64,000 bases of DNA from Coriobacterium glomerans PW2 (GCF_000195315.1 NC_015389.1:682001-746000); one strand, 5' to 3'; positions 43,781 through 58,325 are shown, counted from the first letter of the stretch. Notes: generated by a model not told the origin, from the letters alone. Program-made: numbers and translations.

Positions 43781-43817
43781 CTCACCCGCGCGTCTCACCC
43801 GCGCGTCTCACCCGCGC
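43781..43817. repeat. 13-bp tandem repeat, 2.8 copies
   Basis: CTCACCCGCGCGT occurs twice in full and once without its last two bases, just after tRNA-Leu. Perfect copies. Confidence 0.85.
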
Positions 43818-44019
43818 AATTGACCCTCTGGTGCGCATATCCGTGATGAACGCATGAATTCACAGATGTTGTGCTATGATGCATCCGCATCGCTCATGCG
43901 AGGCAATCGAAGCGAGATCCGTGCGGTCTCCACCTTTCGGCGCTATCGGGCAGCTGGCTGGTTTCACAATTGAGGATCGAGGGCGGGCCGTATGCCTCGC
44001 CTTCGAGGATCTGTGAGAA

Positions 44020-44051
44020 CCTGGACGCCGCTCATGGCCCCGGGTTTTTTT
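44020..44051 (+). terminator. Transcription attenuator in the infC-rpmI-rplT leader
   Basis: CCTGG/CCGGG and GCC/GGC pair into a hairpin directly followed by seven Ts (44045-44051), only 11 bp upstream of the infC ribosome site. Such terminators in this operon in Gram-positives are controlled by L20 or other leader binding. An upstream inverted repeat (GGCGGGCC...CTCGCC near 43982-44002) may form a competing fold. Confidence 0.7.
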
Positions 44052-44078
44052 ATTGGCCATCAAAAGGAGGTAAGGAAA

Positions 44079-44636
44079 ATAGCTAAGTCTGACGACACGC
44101 GCATCAATGAGGACATCACGGCGACGACATGTCGGCTGATCGGCGTCGACGGATCCCAGCTCGGGGTCTTCGGCATCCGCGACGCTCAGCGCATCGCTGA
44201 TGAACAGGGCCTCGATCTGGTCGAGATCGCTCCCAACGCGGAGCCCCCGGTCTGCCGGGTCATGGATTACGGCAAGTTCAAGTATCAGCAGGCTATGAAA
44301 GCCAAGGCCGCCCGCAAGAACCAGTCCAGGGTCGAGGTCAAGGAGATGAAGTTTCGTCCCAAGATCGACGTCGGCGATTTCGAGACGAAGAAGGGCCATG
44401 TCCTGAGGTTTCTCAAAAAGGGCGCCCGCGTGAAGATCACCATCATGTTCCGAGGCCGCGAGATGGCCCATCCCGAGCAGGGCCTGAACGTGCTGGAGAG
44501 ACTCGCCAAGGATCTTGAAAGCTGCGCTGTGGTCGAGTCCGCACCCAAGCTCGAGGGCCGAAACATGCTCATGGTCCTTGCTCCCATCAAGGGCGCGTTT
44601 GACGAGGAGCAGGCCGAGGCAGGCGGCAACGAGTAA
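44079..44636 (+). CDS. infC: Translation initiation factor IF-3 (rare ATA start)
   Basis: A 185-aa factor that checks start-codon pairing on the 30S subunit. The N-domain opens IAKSDDTRINEDI; the C-domain contains KVKITIMFRGREM-type RVKITIMFRGREMAHPEQG. No ATG/GTG/TTG fits: the very strong AAAAGGAGGT site (44062-44071) is 7 nt before an ATA codon at 44079, where homologous proteins begin. Non-AUG starts (usually AUU) let IF-3 repress its own translation. An upstream in-frame ATG at 43992 would cross the attenuator and has no ribosome site. First gene of infC-rpmI-rplT. Confidence 0.93.
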   Translation: MAKSDDTRINEDITATTCRLIGVDGSQLGVFGIRDAQRIADEQGLDLVEIAPNAEPPVCRVMDYGKFKYQQAMKAKAARKNQSRVEVKEMKFRPKIDVGDFETKKGHVLRFLKKGARVKITIMFRGREMAHPEQGLNVLERLAKDLESCAVVESAPKLEGRNMLMVLAPIKGAFDEEQAEAGGNE

Positions 44637-44665
44637 CGTTTCGCAACCGATAAGGAGTAATGATC

Positions 44666-44857
44666 ATGCCCAAGATGAAGTCCCATAGCGGAACCAAGAA
44701 GCGCTTCCGTCTCACCGGCACCGGAAAGATCATGCGTGCCAAGGCGTTCAAGAGCCACCTCACAGGCAAAAAGAGCCAGAACCGCAAACGCGGGTATCGG
44801 CAGGAGACAGAGGTTTCCCCTGCTGACCGCAAAGTCATAAAGGCTCGTCTGGCCTAG
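44666..44857 (+). CDS. rpmI: 50S ribosomal protein L35
   Basis: 63 aa, strongly basic, opening MPKMKSHSGTKKRF as in all L35 proteins. AAGGAG lies 8 nt before the ATG at 44666; the ATG two codons earlier (44660) is too close to it. Confidence 0.97.
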   Translation: MPKMKSHSGTKKRFRLTGTGKIMRAKAFKSHLTGKKSQNRKRGYRQETEVSPADRKVIKARLA

Positions 44858-44904
44858 GCGACGCTTCCCGATCGTTCCAATCACCGAGTAGGAGTTGATG
44901 AGAT

Positions 44905-45264
44905 ATGGCACGTGTCAAACGCGCAGTTTCTGCCAAGAAGAAGCGCCGGACCGTAATGAGTCGCGCGAAGGGCTACTACGGTGCGGCCTCGCGCACATAC
45001 AAGCACGCCAAGGAGCAGGTTCAGCATTCGCTCCAGTACCAGTACCGCGATCGGCGCACCAAGAAGCGCGACATCCGCAGTCTGTGGATCACACGCATCA
45101 ACGCGGCGGCGCGCATGGACGACCTGTCGTACTCGCAGTTCATGCACGGGCTCAAGCTCGCTGGCATCGAGCTCGATCGCAAGGTCCTGGCTCAGATGGC
45201 CTATGAGGACCCGGAGTCCTTCAGTGAGCTCACCGGCATCGCGAAGAAGGCGCTCGAGGTTTAG
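44905..45264 (+). CDS. rplT: 50S ribosomal protein L20
   Basis: 119 aa, opening MARVKRAVSAKKKRR, with AKGYYGAASRTY and the ending LTGIAKKALE. Binds 23S domain I early in assembly and represses its own operon in other bacteria. Last gene of the operon, followed by a strong terminator. Confidence 0.97.
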   Translation: MARVKRAVSAKKKRRTVMSRAKGYYGAASRTYKHAKEQVQHSLQYQYRDRRTKKRDIRSLWITRINAAARMDDLSYSQFMHGLKLAGIELDRKVLAQMAYEDPESFSELTGIAKKALEV

Positions 45265-45297
45265 AGCAGCTTTCGAATCAGCGGGATCTGCATGCGA

Positions 45298-45321
45298 CAG
45301 GGCGCCGAGGGCGCCCTGTTT
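45298..45321 (+). terminator. Rho-independent terminator of infC-rpmI-rplT
   Basis: CAGGGCGCC-GAG-GGCGCCCTG, 9-bp perfect stem, followed by TTT. Confidence 0.8.
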
Positions 45322-45405
45322 CATATTGAGCGACCCATCGCAGCGGTTTAAGCGCACCGATGCGCCCTTTGGGGGATTTATTTTTTTGTAAAATGAAATT
45401 GACGC

Positions 45406-45433
45406 TTGAAAACGGTGCGCGATGGCTTATTAT
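45406..45433 (+). promoter_or_regulatory. rRNA promoter P1
   Basis: TTGAAA (45406-45411), 16 bp, TATTAT (45428-45433), preceded by an A/T-rich stretch (45378-45400) that could be an UP element. About 430 bp upstream of the 16S gene. Confidence 0.6.
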
Positions 45434-45534
45434 AAGCAGCCGCTGGAGTTCACGAAGAGATTCGATCGCGTTTCAGAAGATTCAGATGACGCGTATGTCC
45501 CTCGATGTGAACGACATGAGTTGAAAGATTCTTC

Positions 45535-45563
45535 TTGACTCAGGTCGCGCGCTCCAGTAGAGT
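45535..45563 (+). promoter_or_regulatory. rRNA promoter P2
   Basis: TTGACT (45535-45540), 17 bp, TAGAGT (45558-45563). About 300 bp upstream of the 16S gene. Confidence 0.6.
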
Positions 45564-45860
45564 ATTACGTTGCCGCGTGGCCCCGAGCTTGACGCGAGGG
45601 AGACCGCGGCGGGTACCCTGAGAACCGGATACTGCGAGGTGGGACACGGCGAGATGCCGGTCCCGCCAGGACAGACAGACCATTTTGTTCAAATGTTATG
45701 AACTGTGAGAAGATCTTTGCGAGCCGCCCCACGGGGCGGCCCCGCAACGATTCCTTTCCAGGGACTGATGAGACTTTACGAGATGGATCCGATCAGCGAG
45801 AACTCATCGCTGGCCGGTCGGGCGCCTCGCCGAATCGCGGCCCCCTCGGGGGCCGCTCAT

Positions 45861-50770
<4,910 letters not shown>

Positions 50771-50923
50771 ATCCCTCACAAGGGCCCCGAGGGCGCCACG
50801 CCCGAGGGTGCCGCGATACACCATCAGATCCCGATCGGGTCTCCCTTCTCATGTGCTGTGCGGCCCCCAGGGGGGCGCGGGGGAGATCCCCGGACAGACC
50901 GATCGGGCGGGGCGCCGCCCACC

Positions 50924-51040
50924 GGTCAGCGGTCACAGCAGGGGTGGCACGCCCGGAACCGTTCCGAACCCGGAAGCTAAGCCCCCGAGCGCCGATGGTA
51001 CTGCGGGGTCAGCCCGTGGGAGAGCAGGACGCCGCTGACC
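50924..51040 (+). rRNA. rrf: 5S ribosomal RNA
   Basis: About 117 nt. Terminal stem GGTCAGCGGT/GCCGCTGACC, loop sequence CCGTTCCGAACCCGGAAG and TGGTACTGC...GTGGGAGAG. The 150-bp 23S-5S spacer has no tRNA. Confidence 0.93.
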
Positions 51041-51075
51041 GGTGGACGGCACCGACGCCGGAAGCCGAAGAGGAT

Positions 51076-51107
51076 GGGACCTCCCGCATCGCGGGAGGTC
51101 CCTTTTT
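51076..51107 (+). terminator. Rho-independent terminator of the rRNA operon
   Basis: 12-bp perfect stem (arms 51076-51087 and 51091-51102, ATC loop) followed by TTTTT (51103-51107). Confidence 0.9.
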
Positions 51108-51519
51108 CTCGTTTCGCGTCCGTTCGCGGGCGCAGAGCGCGCGCGGCCATCGATGCGGTCGTTGCGCCGCCCGCTCTCGCGTTGCTCGTGCGGCCGACGG
51201 CGACGTATCATTTCTCGGTCAAGTTTACAGCATGCTTCAAATCGAATACCAGCGCGTTCCGCGCGCAACTCACCGATCTTTACAATCATTTGCTCAGCAG
51301 GAACCCAATCCGATTTCAGGATCGCGGTGGCGTCTCCGTGTTGTTGCGACTTTGCAGCGCCGCTGCGCTCGGATCGCGCGCGCGACAAAAGGCTGCTCGC
51401 TTGATGAGTGGAATATGAATATGGACATATGCACAAAGACAACAAATGCTTGAATCGAGCTCGCACCCTCTGAGCTCGGACGAGGAGCTTCGGGCGATGA
51501 ACGATACGATGAGTCCTGA

Positions 51520-51546
51520 TTGAGCGGAACTGTATGATAGTATAAT
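51520..51546 (+). promoter_or_regulatory. Predicted promoter of the BspA-type surface protein
   Basis: TATAAT (51541-51546) with TTGAGC (51520-51525) at 15 bp, somewhat short. About 100 bp before the start codon. Confidence 0.45.
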
Positions 51547-51647
51547 ATCCCATCGAGCAGGAAGCATATCGCGGAGATGCCGCGACGCCGTCGAGCGCAT
51601 CGAGGAGGGGCACCCGCGAGCGCGCCGCTGAGAGGGGAGCGATGATG

Positions 51648-54239
51648 ATGAGAAGAGCCGTCCGCGTCAGACGGGCGCTCGCCAGAGCGCTCGTCCTCGC
51701 GGCTGTCTGCGTGCTGGCGGTCGGCCTCATCGTTTCGATGCATGGTTCCGCTGCAGCTGAGGTCGCCGACGGAGTGGACGCAGGCGGAGAGTCGTCCATC
51801 GAGCGCTCCGATTTGCGCCGCGGCGAACGAGAAGCGAGGAGCGACGCGGATCCGCGGCCCGCTGCCGCCGACGATGCGGATCGAGACGACGCTCGCGCCG
51901 ATCCCGCTCAGAGCGGACAGACGGAGCAGACGAGAGTGGACATGTCCGTCGCGCAGCATCCCGCGCGCGCAACGGGCGCCGGTCAGAGCGAGCGGGCCGA
52001 TCAGTCGGATGAGAGCGCTGACCGCTCGCCGGACGCACAGCCGGGGGGAGAGAGCGTCTCCGAGATCGCCTCGGGCATCATGGCGACCTCCGACGGGGGC
52101 GACGTGAGATGGCGCATCGATGACGCCGGCGTCCTCACCATCTCCGGCCATGGGAGGATGACCCAGGCGGGATACGAGACGCCTTGGGCTTACTATCGCG
52201 AGCAGCGTCTGACGCGCGTCCGCATTCAGGGGGACCCCGGCACCGAGGGCATCGTCCCTGAGTCCACGCGGCAGTGGTTCGCGGGAACCGACTACAACAA
52301 GAGCAAACTCGTTGCATTCGAGGCCACCGGTCTGGACATGTCCGCGTGCGCCGACGCCTCCTCCATGTTCTACGATTGCAAATCGCTGACCGCCTTGGAT
52401 GTGTCGGGATGGGACACATCAAGCATGAAAGACATGTCTTACATGTTCTGCAGATGCTCCTCTCTGCCCTCGCTGGACGTTTCGGGCTTCGACACCTCGA
52501 AGGTGACGGACATATCCTACATGTTCTCCGGCTGCTCCTCCCTTTCCTCCCTGGACGTCACCGGCTTCGACACCTCGCAGGTGACGAGCATGTCCTACAT
52601 GTTCGAAGACTGCTCCTCCCTGCCCTCCCTGGACGTCACCGGCTTCGACACCTCGAAGGTGACGACCATGGATAATATGTTCTACGGCTGCTCCAAGGTG
52701 CCCTCCCTGGACGTCACCGGCTTCGACACCTCGAAGGTGACGGATATGACCCGGATGTTCCAAAGCTGCTCCTCCCTGCCCTCTCTGGACGTCACCGGCT
52801 TCGATACCTCGCAGGTGACGGACATGTCCTTCATGTTCTACGGCTGCTCCTCCCTGCCCTCTCTGGATGTCACCGGCTTCGACACCTCGAAGGTGACGGT
52901 CATGTCCAACATGTTCACCGACTGCTCCTCCCTGCCCTCCCTGGATGTCACCGGCTTCGATACCTCGCAGGTGACGCGCATGTCCACCATGTTCACCGGC
53001 TGCACCTCCCTGACCTCTCTGGACCTCTCCGGCTTCGACACCTCGAAGGTGACGAGCATGGAATCCATGTTCAACCGCTGCTCCTCCCTGACTTCTCTGG
53101 ATCTCTCCGATTTCGACACCTCGAAGGTGAAGGACATGACTTGGATGTTCGTCTATTGCTCCAAGCTGTCCTCTCTGGATCTCTCCGGCTTCGACACCTC
53201 GCAGGTGACGCGCATGTTCGAAATGTTTTGCGGGTGCTCCCTTCTGACCTCCTTGGACCTTACCGACTTCGACACCTCGAAGGTGACGGACATGTCTAGG
53301 ATGTTCCGAGACTGTCGCTCCCTGTCGCGCATCGATCTCGGCGCGCGGTGGGCGTTCAAGAGCGGCGGGTCGTGCGAGCTTCGCGAGGCGCGCTCTGACG
53401 AGGGGCACACCGGGATGTGGCAAGCGATCGGGGAGGGCACCGAGGCCGTCCCGCTCGGGCGGGTCCTCAGCGCGAAGGAGCTCATGGAGACCTACGATGG
53501 CAAGACGATGGCCGACGCCTATGTGTGGCAGCCGGCGTTCCATCTCGTCTACGAGGCCAACGCCGATGACGCCGCCGGCTCCACGGCTCCTACCAGAGGG
53601 GGTTCCGGTGCCACGGTGAGCGTCTCCGCGTGCGGCTTTCGCCGACCTTACGACCGGTTCACCCGCTGGAGCACCGAGCCGGACGGCTCAGGGGCCTCCT
53701 ACGTCCCCGGCGACCCCTTCGTGCTCGCCGCTCGCTCCCAGGTGCTCTATGCCCAGTGGGAGACCACCGTGTCCAAGTCTCTGATTGTGCGCAGCCTCAC
53801 CGAGGGCGACGCCCCGGTGGCCGGGGCCGCCTACGTCCTGGGCTCGCGCGACGGCGACGCCGCCTCCGGGGTCGAGGCCTACACCGACGAGGCGAGGACC
53901 GAGCGGGCGTCCTGGCCGCAGCGCTCCGGCGCCGACGGCGAGCTGCGCCTCTACGGTCTGGTCCCGGGCACCTACCACCTGTTCGGAACCGAGGTGCCGG
54001 CGGGCTACCAGCGAGCCGAGCGCTCGCATGAGATCGTGATCGACGAGCGCGATCACGCCTTCGTCGACGGGCAGCCCGTCGAGGGCGACCCGGTGCGCCT
54101 CACCATGGTCTACGAGAGGGCCCCGGAGCTGCCGGGCACCGGCGCGACGGCACCGGTCCCGACGCAGGGCCTCTGCGCGCTGGCGGCGGCGGGGACCGCG
54201 GTGGCCGCCGCGGCGCTCGCGCGGCGCGCCATGCGCTAG
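51648..54239 (+). CDS. BspA-type leucine-rich-repeat surface protein, LPXTG-anchored
   Basis: An 863-aa cell-wall protein. N-terminal signal peptide (ALARALVLAAVCVLAVGLIV), then an acidic, Ser/Asp/Arg-rich region (about 45-150). From about 225 to 565 lie 12 tandem 26-residue DUF285/BspA LRRs of the form MxxMFxxCSSLxSLDVTGFDTSKVTx, plus one degenerate first unit. Then an InlB-type B-repeat-like segment (FHLVYEAN...VLYAQWE), a SpaA/Cna-B-like domain (VAGAAYVLGS...GTYHLFGTEVPAGYQ), and a sortase signal LPGTG, hydrophobic helix and RRAMR tail. A role in adhesion to host or other bacteria is likely from the family. Three ATGs start in a row (51642, 51645, 51648); GGGGAG spacing favours the third. 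Preceded by its own promoter. Confidence 0.9.
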   Translation: MRRAVRVRRALARALVLAAVCVLAVGLIVSMHGSAAAEVADGVDAGGESSIERSDLRRGEREARSDADPRPAAADDADRDDARADPAQSGQTEQTRVDMSVAQHPARATGAGQSERADQSDESADRSPDAQPGGESVSEIASGIMATSDGGDVRWRIDDAGVLTISGHGRMTQAGYETPWAYYREQRLTRVRIQGDPGTEGIVPESTRQWFAGTDYNKSKLVAFEATGLDMSACADASSMFYDCKSLTALDVSGWDTSSMKDMSYMFCRCSSLPSLDVSGFDTSKVTDISYMFSGCSSLSSLDVTGFDTSQVTSMSYMFEDCSSLPSLDVTGFDTSKVTTMDNMFYGCSKVPSLDVTGFDTSKVTDMTRMFQSCSSLPSLDVTGFDTSQVTDMSFMFYGCSSLPSLDVTGFDTSKVTVMSNMFTDCSSLPSLDVTGFDTSQVTRMSTMFTGCTSLTSLDLSGFDTSKVTSMESMFNRCSSLTSLDLSDFDTSKVKDMTWMFVYCSKLSSLDLSGFDTSQVTRMFEMFCGCSLLTSLDLTDFDTSKVTDMSRMFRDCRSLSRIDLGARWAFKSGGSCELREARSDEGHTGMWQAIGEGTEAVPLGRVLSAKELMETYDGKTMADAYVWQPAFHLVYEANADDAAGSTAPTRGGSGATVSVSACGFRRPYDRFTRWSTEPDGSGASYVPGDPFVLAARSQVLYAQWETTVSKSLIVRSLTEGDAPVAGAAYVLGSRDGDAASGVEAYTDEARTERASWPQRSGADGELRLYGLVPGTYHLFGTEVPAGYQRAERSHEIVIDERDHAFVDGQPVEGDPVRLTMVYERAPELPGTGATAPVPTQGLCALAAAGTAVAAAALARRAMR
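52330..53330 (+). repeat. Tandem 78-bp repeats coding for BspA-type LRRs
   Basis: About 12 units of 78 bp. Long segments such as CTGCTCCTCCCTGCCCTC and GGCTTCGACACCTCGAAGG recur almost unchanged, so the array is recent at the DNA level and open to unit gain and loss. Confidence 0.9.
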
Positions 54240-54259
54240 CCGGACCTCCCCGGTGAGAG

Positions 54260-54285
54260 CCGCTCCGTCACTCCGAGCGGTTGTT
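54260..54285 (+). terminator. Possible terminator after the surface-protein gene
   Basis: CCGCTC/GAGCGG stem (54260-54280) with a 9-nt loop, followed by TTGTT. The 290-bp spacer to coaE otherwise shows no gene. Confidence 0.4.
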
Positions 54286-54529
54286 CGCTGTTGATCGAAA
54301 CTCGAGATCATCTCCGTTCGGTCAAGGACGGCGCTCAGCTGCAGCGGGGGGTAGAAATAACTCTCAAGATACCTGAGAGCATGATGAGCTCATTTGCTGA
54401 CCCCGACATGTAGTTCAGAGGGAATGCTCTCGAAGAGGTGGTCTTTGCTTGCGGGTTGCGTGAGAATACACACGAATGACCTGCTTTTTGGTCGCTGCTG
54501 CGCCCGCCCGCTTCGTTAAGGGATGAAAC

Positions 54530-55159
54530 TTGTTCAAAGTTTTTGTCATTGGAAATCTGGCTTCGGGGAAATCGACCGTCGTTCGCCATCTGAGGGATCT
54601 CGGTGCGAGCACGATCGATCTGGACGAGGTGGCAAAGGATCTCTATCGTCCTGGATCGGATATCGTGGCCGAGCTCGCTGGTGCGTTCGGCGAGGCCATC
54701 TTGGATGCGCAGGGCGCTCTCAGAACGTCTGAGCTCGCCTCTCGTGCGTTTGCGTCAGCTGAGCAGCTGGAGCGTCTCAACGCGATCGTCCACCCAATCG
54801 TTCGGGAAAGGCTCCGCGAGCTTCTTGAGACAATCGACGATCAGGGTTCGGCTGCTGAGGATGAAGCCGCGAGCAGACTCGTGGTCGTCGAGGTCTCGGT
54901 GCCCTCCGCGCTAGGTGATATCCGTGCTGTCGCCGATGAAGTCGTCGCCGTCACGGCACCCTTGGAGGTGCGACGTGCGCGCGCGCTGCGACGGGGCATG
55001 GATCCCCGGGATTTTGATAGGCGCTGCGCCCTTCAGCCCAGCGAGTCGGAGTTGCGCGCGCAGGCGAGCTTCGTGCTTGACAACTCCCAAGATGGCCGAT
55101 GTCTCGTCCGCCAGCTCGACGCATGGCTCGCCGTGCTTTCTCGCGCAGGTGAGAGGTGA
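54530..55159 (+). CDS. coaE: Dephospho-CoA kinase (TTG start)
   Basis: A 209-aa P-loop kinase for the last step of CoA synthesis. The P-loop is GNLASGKST (8-16), followed by ASTIDLDEVAKDLYRPGS and NAIVHPIVRERL, and the closing ERRxRQ-like region is shortened here. The frame starts at a TTG (54530) with AAGGGA upstream; no ATG/GTG fits. Overlaps the lytic transglycosylase start by 1 bp. coaE beside uvrB is a common actinobacterial arrangement. Confidence 0.88.
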   Translation: MFKVFVIGNLASGKSTVVRHLRDLGASTIDLDEVAKDLYRPGSDIVAELAGAFGEAILDAQGALRTSELASRAFASAEQLERLNAIVHPIVRERLRELLETIDDQGSAAEDEAASRLVVVEVSVPSALGDIRAVADEVVAVTAPLEVRRARALRRGMDPRDFDRRCALQPSESELRAQASFVLDNSQDGRCLVRQLDAWLAVLSRAGER

Positions 55160-55746
55160 TGTTTAGGTGGGTTTGGAACGTCGCTTGGTATCGGGTGCTG
55201 CCGCTCGTTGCCATCTCGATATTCGGAGTGGCGGCAGCTACGTACTCGTTCGCTCCGGCGTCTATGATGAGATCCTATTACCCGATCAGATACGAGACGT
55301 ATATCAGGCGCTCGAGCGCGGCGCATAACATCGATCCCTATCTTGTCTGCGCGGTCATCAGCGCTGAGTCAAACTGGAATCCCACGGTGACCTCTCAAAA
55401 GGATGCTCGAGGACTGATGCAGGTCATGCCAGACACAGCGAAAGAGATGGTCGAGCGCGGCATCGTCAGTTCCCGGAGCTATCGCGCATCCGAACTCGAT
55501 GATCCCGCGACGAACATCGAATTCGGCTGCGCCTACCTCTCATATCTGATCACTTGCTTTCATGGGTCGACCGATCTTGCGATCTTGGCATACAATGCCG
55601 GTATGGAACAGGTGAGGGTTTGGGCAAAAGAGGATACGGTGCTGGTCAACGCGATCACCTACCCGGAAACGCAGACATATCTGCTCCGCGTCAAAACCGC
55701 GCAGTCCAGATACGTTGATCTGCATTCGGATCAATTCGCAGATTAG
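55159..55746 (+). CDS. Membrane-anchored soluble lytic transglycosylase (SLT domain)
   Basis: A 195-aa wall hydrolase. N-terminal hydrophobic helix (about 12-32), then an SLT domain: VISAESNWNP with the catalytic Glu, DARGLMQVMPDTA, TNIEFGCAYLSYL and LAILAYNAGM. Cleaves peptidoglycan glycan strands outside the membrane. The ATG at 55159 overlaps the coaE stop (TGATG). Confidence 0.9.
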   Translation: MFRWVWNVAWYRVLPLVAISIFGVAAATYSFAPASMMRSYYPIRYETYIRRSSAAHNIDPYLVCAVISAESNWNPTVTSQKDARGLMQVMPDTAKEMVERGIVSSRSYRASELDDPATNIEFGCAYLSYLITCFHGSTDLAILAYNAGMEQVRVWAKEDTVLVNAITYPETQTYLLRVKTAQSRYVDLHSDQFAD

Positions 55747-55821
55747 CCGCGCCGCCTTCGAGCGCGCATCGGCTCCACCGGTCGCGGCGGGGCGCACGAG
55801 ACGGACAGGAGAGGTCGGGCC

Positions 55822-58059
55822 ATGGAATCCTCAGAGGTCGAACGAGTCGGCGGTGAGCTGCGCCGTTTCGGCGTGACCGGCGAGTCGGCGAGGTTCGAAG
55901 TCGTCTCTCCCTTCGAGCCGTCCGGCGATCAGCCGGAGGCCATCGCCTCGCTCGTCGAGGGCATCCGCGACAATGATCGCTATCAGGTCCTGCTCGGTGT
56001 CACCGGGTCCGGCAAGACCTACACGATGGCGAAGACCATCGAGGCACTCGGCAAGCCGGCTCTGGTGATGGAGCCCAACAAGACGCTCGCCGCCCAAGTC
56101 GCCAGCGAGCTGCGCGAGTTCTTTCCGAACAACGCCGTCGTCTACTTCGTCTCCTACTATGACTACTACCAGCCCGAGGCCTACGTGCCCTCGAGCGACA
56201 CCTACATCGAGAAGGATTCCTCCATCAACGAGGAGGTCGAGATGCTCAGACATCAGGCGACCGCCTCGCTGCTCTCGCGCCGCGACGTCATCGTTGTCGC
56301 TTCGGTATCATGCATCTACGGCATCGGCAGCCCCGAGGACTACGCGGGGCTCGCGCCCAACGTGGACAAGACCCAGCCCCTCGAGCGCGACGACTTCATC
56401 CATGCCCTTATCGACATCCAATACGATCGCAACGATTTCGATCTGGCGCGCGGCACGTTCCGGGTGCGCGGTGACGTGGTGGACGTGTTTCCCCCGTACG
56501 CGGAGCATCCTCTGAGGTTCGAGTTCTTCGGTGACGAGGTGGAGCTCATCGCTGAGATCGATGAAGTGACCGGTGAGATCACACGCGAGTACGATGCGAT
56601 TCCCGTGTGGCCGGCGTCGCACTATGTGACCGAGAAGCCCAAGGTCGCCGCCGCGCTCAAGACGATCGAGGCCGAGCTCTCCGAGCGCGTGGGCGAGCTC
56701 AAGGCCGAGGACAAGCTGCTCGAGGCGCAGCGCCTCCAGCAGCGCACCGACTACGATCTCGAGATGCTCGAGACCATGGGATTCTGCAACGGGATCGAGA
56801 ACTACTCGCGTCATCTGGACGGTCGCAAACCGGGGGAGCCACCCTATACGCTCATCGACTATTTTCCAAAGGACATGTTCTGCATCATCGATGAGAGCCA
56901 TGTGACCGTGCCGCAGATCCGCGGCATGCACGAGGGGGATCGCTCGCGCAAGGTGACCTTGATCGAGCACGGCTTCCGGCTGCCTTCGGCCCTCGACAAC
57001 CGCCCGCTGCGCTTCGATGAGTTCGAGGCGCGGATCCCTCAGTTCGTCTACGTTTCCGCGACGCCGGGCGATTACGAGCTGCGCGTGAGCCAGAACAACG
57101 TCGAGCAGATCATCCGACCGACCGGGCTGCTCGATCCCAAGATCAGCGTTCGGCCGGTGCGCGGCCAGATCGATGATCTGCTCGACGAGATCAAGGAGCG
57201 CGCCGAGCGGCATGAGCGGGTTCTCGTGACCACGCTGACCAAGCGCATGGCCGAGGACCTGACCGACCACTTCCTGGATGCCGGCGTGAAGGTCAACTAC
57301 ATGCATTCGGATACGGCGACCCTCGATCGCGTCGAGATACTGCGCGATCTCCGACGCGGTTCGATCGACGTGCTGGTGGGCATCAATCTTTTGCGCGAGG
57401 GGCTCGATTTGCCCGAGGTATCGCTCGTGGCGATCCTCGACGCCGACAAGGAGGGCTTTCTGCGCAACCGGCGATCGCTCATCCAGACGATCGGACGCGC
57501 GGCGCGCAACGCCGGCGGTGAGGTCATCATGTATGCGGACAGAATCACCGACTCGATGCGCGAGGCGATTCAGGAGACGGCGCGTCGACGCGATCTGCAG
57601 GAGCGCTATAACGAGGTGCACGGCATCAGGCCCGAGACCGTGCGCAAGGCCATCAACGATATCTCAAGCTTCATATCCGAGGCTGCGCAGAGCGTCGGTC
57701 GGCGCGATCGCTCTCGCGGCGACTCGCTCGGACACGGCGAGTTCTTCACGCCGACCGGGGAGGGCTCAGACGAGCAGCTTGACGAGACGGCCGGCCGCAG
57801 GCTCGCCGAGGAGCTTGCAGAGCTTCCCCACGATGATCTCGTGCGCATCATCGCCACGATGGAAGAGGATATGAAGACAGCCTCGGAGGGCATGGATTTC
57901 GAGGAGGCCGCTCGGCTGCGCGACGGCATCGTGCACCTGCGGGCTATCGTGGAGGGCGGCTCGGAAGACGAGATCATCGAGCGGCTGCGCGCACGGTCGC
58001 GCAAGGGCTCGGTGTTCGGCGGCGGACGCAAACGACAGGGTTGGAAGGGCAAGCACTGA
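55822..58059 (+). CDS. uvrB: UvrABC excision nuclease subunit B
   Basis: A 745-aa nucleotide-excision repair helicase. Walker A GVTGSGKT (59-66), the DNA-gripping beta-hairpin [16 protein letters not shown] box, TGSGKT-linked [21 protein letters not shown] and [16 protein letters not shown]; a C-terminal UVR domain ([10 protein letters not shown]) binds UvrC. The tail is Gly/Arg/Lys-rich. ATG 55822 with GGAGAGG. Confidence 0.97.
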   Translation: MESSEVERVGGELRRFGVTGESARFEVVSPFEPSGDQPEAIASLVEGIRDNDRYQVLLGVTGSGKTYTMAKTIEALGKPALVMEPNKTLAAQVASELREFFPNNAVVYFVSYYDYYQPEAYVPSSDTYIEKDSSINEEVEMLRHQATASLLSRRDVIVVASVSCIYGIGSPEDYAGLAPNVDKTQPLERDDFIHALIDIQYDRNDFDLARGTFRVRGDVVDVFPPYAEHPLRFEFFGDEVELIAEIDEVTGEITREYDAIPVWPASHYVTEKPKVAAALKTIEAELSERVGELKAEDKLLEAQRLQQRTDYDLEMLETMGFCNGIENYSRHLDGRKPGEPPYTLIDYFPKDMFCIIDESHVTVPQIRGMHEGDRSRKVTLIEHGFRLPSALDNRPLRFDEFEARIPQFVYVSATPGDYELRVSQNNVEQIIRPTGLLDPKISVRPVRGQIDDLLDEIKERAERHERVLVTTLTKRMAEDLTDHFLDAGVKVNYMHSDTATLDRVEILRDLRRGSIDVLVGINLLREGLDLPEVSLVAILDADKEGFLRNRRSLIQTIGRAARNAGGEVIMYADRITDSMREAIQETARRRDLQERYNEVHGIRPETVRKAINDISSFISEAAQSVGRRDRSRGDSLGHGEFFTPTGEGSDEQLDETAGRRLAEELAELPHDDLVRIIATMEEDMKTASEGMDFEEAARLRDGIVHLRAIVEGGSEDEIIERLRARSRKGSVFGGGRKRQGWKGKH

Positions 58060-58325
58060 CCAGAGCGCCCTCTCATCAAACATGGGATTCGGGTGATCTC
58101 CACATCACTGTCACCACGTCGATCGAGCAAACCCCTATACTACTGCTCCGGCGGAACCTGCTCCATCGCATGTCCCGCGCCACCGGTGCGCGTCTCTCCA
58201 CCGGCATGCGCGTCTCTGTGATCCGCCGCGTATGAACAGCATCCCTATATACCTAGAGGCGCCGTATCGCCGCTCGCATGCACGCGCATGCGCGCCTTCG
58301 CCCGGCGCGGAATGGAACAGTCTAC

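Larger units (their letters stand above)
45265..45860 (+). other. 596-bp rRNA promoter and leader region
   Basis: Contains the rplT terminator, two promoters (P1, P2) and a leader of about 300 nt with two strong hairpins: GCCGCCCC/GGGGCGGC (45723-45740) and GCGGCCCCC/GGGGGCCGC (45837-45856), the latter ending 4 nt before the mature 16S end. AGATCTTTG at 45712-45720 is a weak boxA-like candidate. No gene. Confidence 0.7.
51041..51647 (+). other. 607-bp intergenic region after the rRNA operon
   Basis: Holds the rRNA terminator, then about 400 bp of more AT-rich sequence without a credible coding frame, and a predicted promoter for the BspA-type gene. Confidence 0.6.

Noticed and set aside
52330-53330. 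CRISPR-like array
   Set aside because: Units of 78 bp are contiguous, coding and without variable spacers.
52419-53543. 374-codon minus-strand frame with regular His/Gly/Glu repeats
   Set aside because: Its periodicity only mirrors the 78-bp repeats of the BspA-type gene on the other strand.
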